Of a stretch of DNA of 64,000 nt, positions 61,561 through 64,000 are shown one piece after another (the stretch's first letter is position 1; each line of letters starts with the position of its first letter). The stretch is taken from positions 1 to 64,000 of the forward strand of contig CAAGEB010000011.1 in assembly GCA_900768705.1 (NCBI GenBank). Direction: 5' to 3'. The position numbers and the translations under genes were made by a program. The stretch comes from Oscillospiraceae bacterium (GTDB lineage: Bacteria > Bacillota > Clostridia > Oscillospirales > Ruminococcaceae). The notes under the pieces are model-generated. The model saw only the letters and a list, made by a program, of their open reading frames with translations, was not told where the DNA came from and made no database searches.

Positions 61561-64000
61561 CTATTCCTCGGAATTTGATTCCCTCACCTTTACGGTACCT
61601 CGATTCGCAATATGCCTTATAATGATGAACAATGTCAGCAGAACAGCTCCGCAGGCGGTGAGCAGAAGTCCTGTTTTCATGCCCGACGGGAAAAAAGACA
61701 GCGTTATTTTATGCTTGCCCTCCGGTACCCTGATGCACATTAAAGTATCATTTACGGCAGGGAGAATATCGCTCTTCTCCCCGTCGATATAAGCTTCCCA
61801 GCCCTCTTCCAGCGGAATTGAGGCAAAAAGCGCACTTTCCTCCGGTGCGTTGACCTCAATTTCGAGAGAGGCAGATCCGGTTCTGACAAGCGTACTGTCG
61901 AAGGCGGACATTCGGTTGTTAAAATCCTTCAGTGCCTCTTCATCCAGAACATAAAATTCCGGGTCGTAAAAATAAACATCGTCCTTCAGAAGTTTAAGCT
62001 GAACCTCAACAGTCTCATTCTTATTATAATCACCAAGATATACTATGCTATGGTTTTCATTTTCAAAGTAGTTCTTTATATAATCTCCGTTCACATAAAG
62101 GTAACATTCCCGCTCGTATTTGCTCGGAAAATAGGCATATACTCTTCCGGTCTTTGGAACAGTGAGCTTGTATGAAACAAACGCCTCTTCATCGGAACTA
62201 CGCTTTTTGTAAGACAAATGACCGTCGGTTGTAGTGCCCGGATTTACATTATGGCTGTCAAAAATAAATTCCGTTACAGGCTCGAAAAGATTCAGCCACT
62301 GTCCGCACATATAGGAAGCCAGCTCCTGCTGAAATAAAAACGGAGATTCCTCGTCAATTTCCGAAGCAATGATGGTATCGCTTGCAAGGCAGGCAATATC
62401 AAAAGCGTCCGTGTTTACATAGGCGTGAATACCGTTTTTGCTGTTTACGAAAACGGTGTCCTCATACGGCACAAAACACTTGTATTTTGAAAGAACATAT
62501 TTCACGCCGAAGATATCATCAGTAAGCATCGTTGCCCCATCATATCTGGAATAATGCTCTCTGGCACCAAAGCCCAGGTTATCCAGCAGCCTGATAACCT
62601 TTTCGTTAAAAGTACTTGTACTGTGAGAAAAGCCGTACATCTCCAGTGCCATCGGATCGTTTACACGGCGGTGGAAGGTTTTTTCCATACGGTAAAAACC
62701 ATCGTCCTGCTGATAAAGCTGCTGAACCGCACTTCGGGTGTCGGATATTTCATCGGTATAAGAGGAACGCTCCGCAAAATATACATCATCATTCATAAGA
62801 AACAGCGAATAGGCGGTATTGAACAGCACCTCCGCCGCCGCAAAGGAACACAGAACCACTTTTGAAGCAGGCGATTTTTTTGTAGCATAAAACATTACCG
62901 CCGAACCAACCGCCGCAAGAGCTATTATCGGAGCGACTATAATCAGTTTCGTATCAAAATATTCGTTGCCCTGTATGTAATCGCAGAAAATCAGCACTCC
63001 CAGCAGCACAAGGTAAACACTGCCCAACACCTTTCTGTCGAAGGCTTTAATGTTTTCAAAGGTCTGCGCACCGAAAACAATCATCAGAAAGCTGACAATA
63101 AACGCATATCTGTACGGCATCCACACCGGAACCGCTCCGCCGTGCCACAGCATATCAACAGGCTTTATATACATCGAAAGCAGCATAATTCCCAGAAGTA
63201 CTCCGCTGCTTATACGCTGTCTCAGGGGGAATTTTTTCAACACAAAGTACGCTGCCGCAAAAACCAGTGCCAGTGTTCCGCAGTAAACCATAGGAAGTCC
63301 CTCGGGACGAACCGTGTCATAGCTTCCGGGGAAAAACTTTATAAGCATATCTCCCAGATTGAAATTTTCCGCCGGAGAAAAATCTCCGCTGCCCATTGAA
63401 AGCTTTCCGTTTACAAGGGATTTATAAGCAGGAACAGTAATAAAGCCGGAGAGCAGGATAGCCGTTACCGACGCAAAGCCGTAGTGGAAAATAATACGAA
63501 TATACTCGCCCTTTTTCCCGCCCTGCCCGCTTAGCAGGAAATACAGAAAATACAACGCCGAGAAAATTCCCGTCATATACCCGATATAATAGTTTGCTAT
63601 AAAGATATAGAGCAGAGAGAACAGATACAGAAAGAAGCCCTTATTCAGAGTTTTTCCGCCTTTGCAGATACTTTCCACACCGGTGATTACCAACGGAAGA
63701 ACAAGAACTCCGTCCAGCCACATGGGATTCATTGTATGTGCCGTGAAATACCCGCAAAGAGCATACATACAAGAAAAAAGAATTACCGTTAAATCGGAAA
63801 AACCTCTCCTGTTCTTCAGAAAAACAGCACAGCAAAGACCCGATACCGCCGCTTTTGCCAGCAGCATTGTCATAAGTCCCTCTGTTATACATTCACGGGG
63901 AAACAGCCAAACTATAAAATTAAACGGGCTGGCAAGATAATAGGCAAATGTGCCGAAAAATTCTCCGGAAAGCGAACCGCTCCAAGTATAAAAAATGCTT
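61561..64000 (-). CDS. YfhO-family membrane protein (5' end outside window)
   Basis: At least 812 residues are encoded; the frame stays open to the right edge (SIFYTWSGSLSGEFFGTFAY, then LASPFNFIVWLFP), so the ATG at 63873 is internal and the true start lies beyond 64000. About twelve membrane segments in the first 500 residues (CMYALCGYFTAHTMNPMWLDGV, VWMPYRYAFIVSFLMIVFGA) are followed by an extracellular beta-rich region and a final membrane helix (TGLLLTACGAVLLTLFIII), the YfhO plan (PF09586). YfhO in Bacillus and Listeria is implicated in glycosylating lipoteichoic acid. It lies three bases upstream of the HD-GYP gene. Confidence 0.88.
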   Translation of the reverse strand, partial: SIFYTWSGSLSGEFFGTFAYYLASPFNFIVWLFPRECITEGLMTMLLAKAAVSGLCCAVFLKNRRGFSDLTVILFSCMYALCGYFTAHTMNPMWLDGVLVLPLVITGVESICKGGKTLNKGFFLYLFSLLYIFIANYYIGYMTGIFSALYFLYFLLSGQGGKKGEYIRIIFHYGFASVTAILLSGFITVPAYKSLVNGKLSMGSGDFSPAENFNLGDMLIKFFPGSYDTVRPEGLPMVYCGTLALVFAAAYFVLKKFPLRQRISSGVLLGIMLLSMYIKPVDMLWHGGAVPVWMPYRYAFIVSFLMIVFGAQTFENIKAFDRKVLGSVYLVLLGVLIFCDYIQGNEYFDTKLIIVAPIIALAAVGSAVMFYATKKSPASKVVLCSFAAAEVLFNTAYSLFLMNDDVYFAERSSYTDEISDTRSAVQQLYQQDDGFYRMEKTFHRRVNDPMALEMYGFSHSTSTFNEKVIRLLDNLGFGAREHYSRYDGATMLTDDIFGVKYVLSKYKCFVPYEDTVFVNSKNGIHAYVNTDAFDIACLASDTIIASEIDEESPFLFQQELASYMCGQWLNLFEPVTEFIFDSHNVNPGTTTDGHLSYKKRSSDEEAFVSYKLTVPKTGRVYAYFPSKYERECYLYVNGDYIKNYFENENHSIVYLGDYNKNETVEVQLKLLKDDVYFYDPEFYVLDEEALKDFNNRMSAFDSTLVRTGSASLEIEVNAPEESALFASIPLEEGWEAYIDGEKSDILPAVNDTLMCIRVPEGKHKITLSFFPSGMKTGLLLTACGAVLLTLFIIIRHIANRGTVKVRESNSEE

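Noticed and set aside
1..64000. tRNA, rRNA genes, insertion sequences or prophage genes
   Set aside because: No tRNA/rRNA sequences, transposase motifs or phage structural genes were recognised anywhere in the window.

Overview
The window looks like a chromosomal segment of a gut-type clostridial Firmicute, most likely Oscillospiraceae/Ruminococcaceae. The evidence is: sigma-A promoters with 17-bp spacers in front of many genes, strong AGGAGG-type ribosome sites, a type III glutamine synthetase, SpoVT, the order hrcA-grpE-dnaK-dnaJ behind a CIRCE operator, an NPATG cell-wall sorting signal, and several serine-rich lipoproteins. All assignments come from reading the sequence and family knowledge; no database search was run.

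Layout. 1-6.4 kb: end of an unidentified gene, a membrane-tethered CHAP/NlpC-like enzyme, an amino-acid ABC importer (ATPase, lipoprotein, two permeases), a D-2-hydroxyacid dehydrogenase and a TauE/SafE exporter. 6.5-10.9 kb: a four-gene operon of a solute-binding/VWA lipoprotein, XpaC, a second anchored binding protein and TelA, related to toxic-anion/envelope-stress modules. 10.9-12.3 kb: a fluoride riboswitch controlling a cation/proton antiporter. 12.3-18.7 kb: a giant flagellin (about 1,704 residues, about eleven internal modules) divergent from an SPFH/band-7 protein, with a palindrome midway between the two promoters. 19.5-30.2 kb: a complete type I-E CRISPR-Cas system (cas3-cas8e-cse2-cas7-cas5-cas6e-cas1-cas2) with Cas2 fused to a DEDDh exonuclease and an array of 25 repeats and 24 spacers, one spacer present twice. 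This block looks AT-richer than its neighbours and is probably mobile.

30.3-37.2 kb: a small membrane protein with gene remnants upstream, a phosphoesterase, a sugar-transfer ATP-grasp protein, glnN behind an attenuator-like hairpin, and a ribbon-helix-helix repressor divergent from an NPATG-anchored surface protein. 37.3-42.3 kb: heat-shock operon. 42.4-49.5 kb: radical SAM protein, amidase and LysM/GH18 wall hydrolase, DUF4363/DUF421 pair, sugar isomerase-like protein, proS and a small EamA-type protein. 49.7-53.3 kb: a lipoprotein with an active and a dead amidase domain in tandem, a candidate small RNA, an ECF sigma/anti-sigma pair with a small secreted protein. 53.3-64 kb: spoVT, a chemoreceptor, a second amino-acid ABC operon, a tethered nuclease-like domain protein, an HD-GYP/receiver gene interrupted by one stop codon, and a YfhO-type membrane protein running off the end.

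Together the genes describe a motile cell that invests in wall remodelling, amino-acid and ammonia capture, c-di-GMP signalling, fluoride and envelope-stress tolerance and adaptive immunity. The points I would check first are the giant modular flagellin, the VWA-XpaC-SBP-TelA operon, the dead/active amidase tandem, the structured RNA at 51.2 kb and the interrupted HD-GYP gene.
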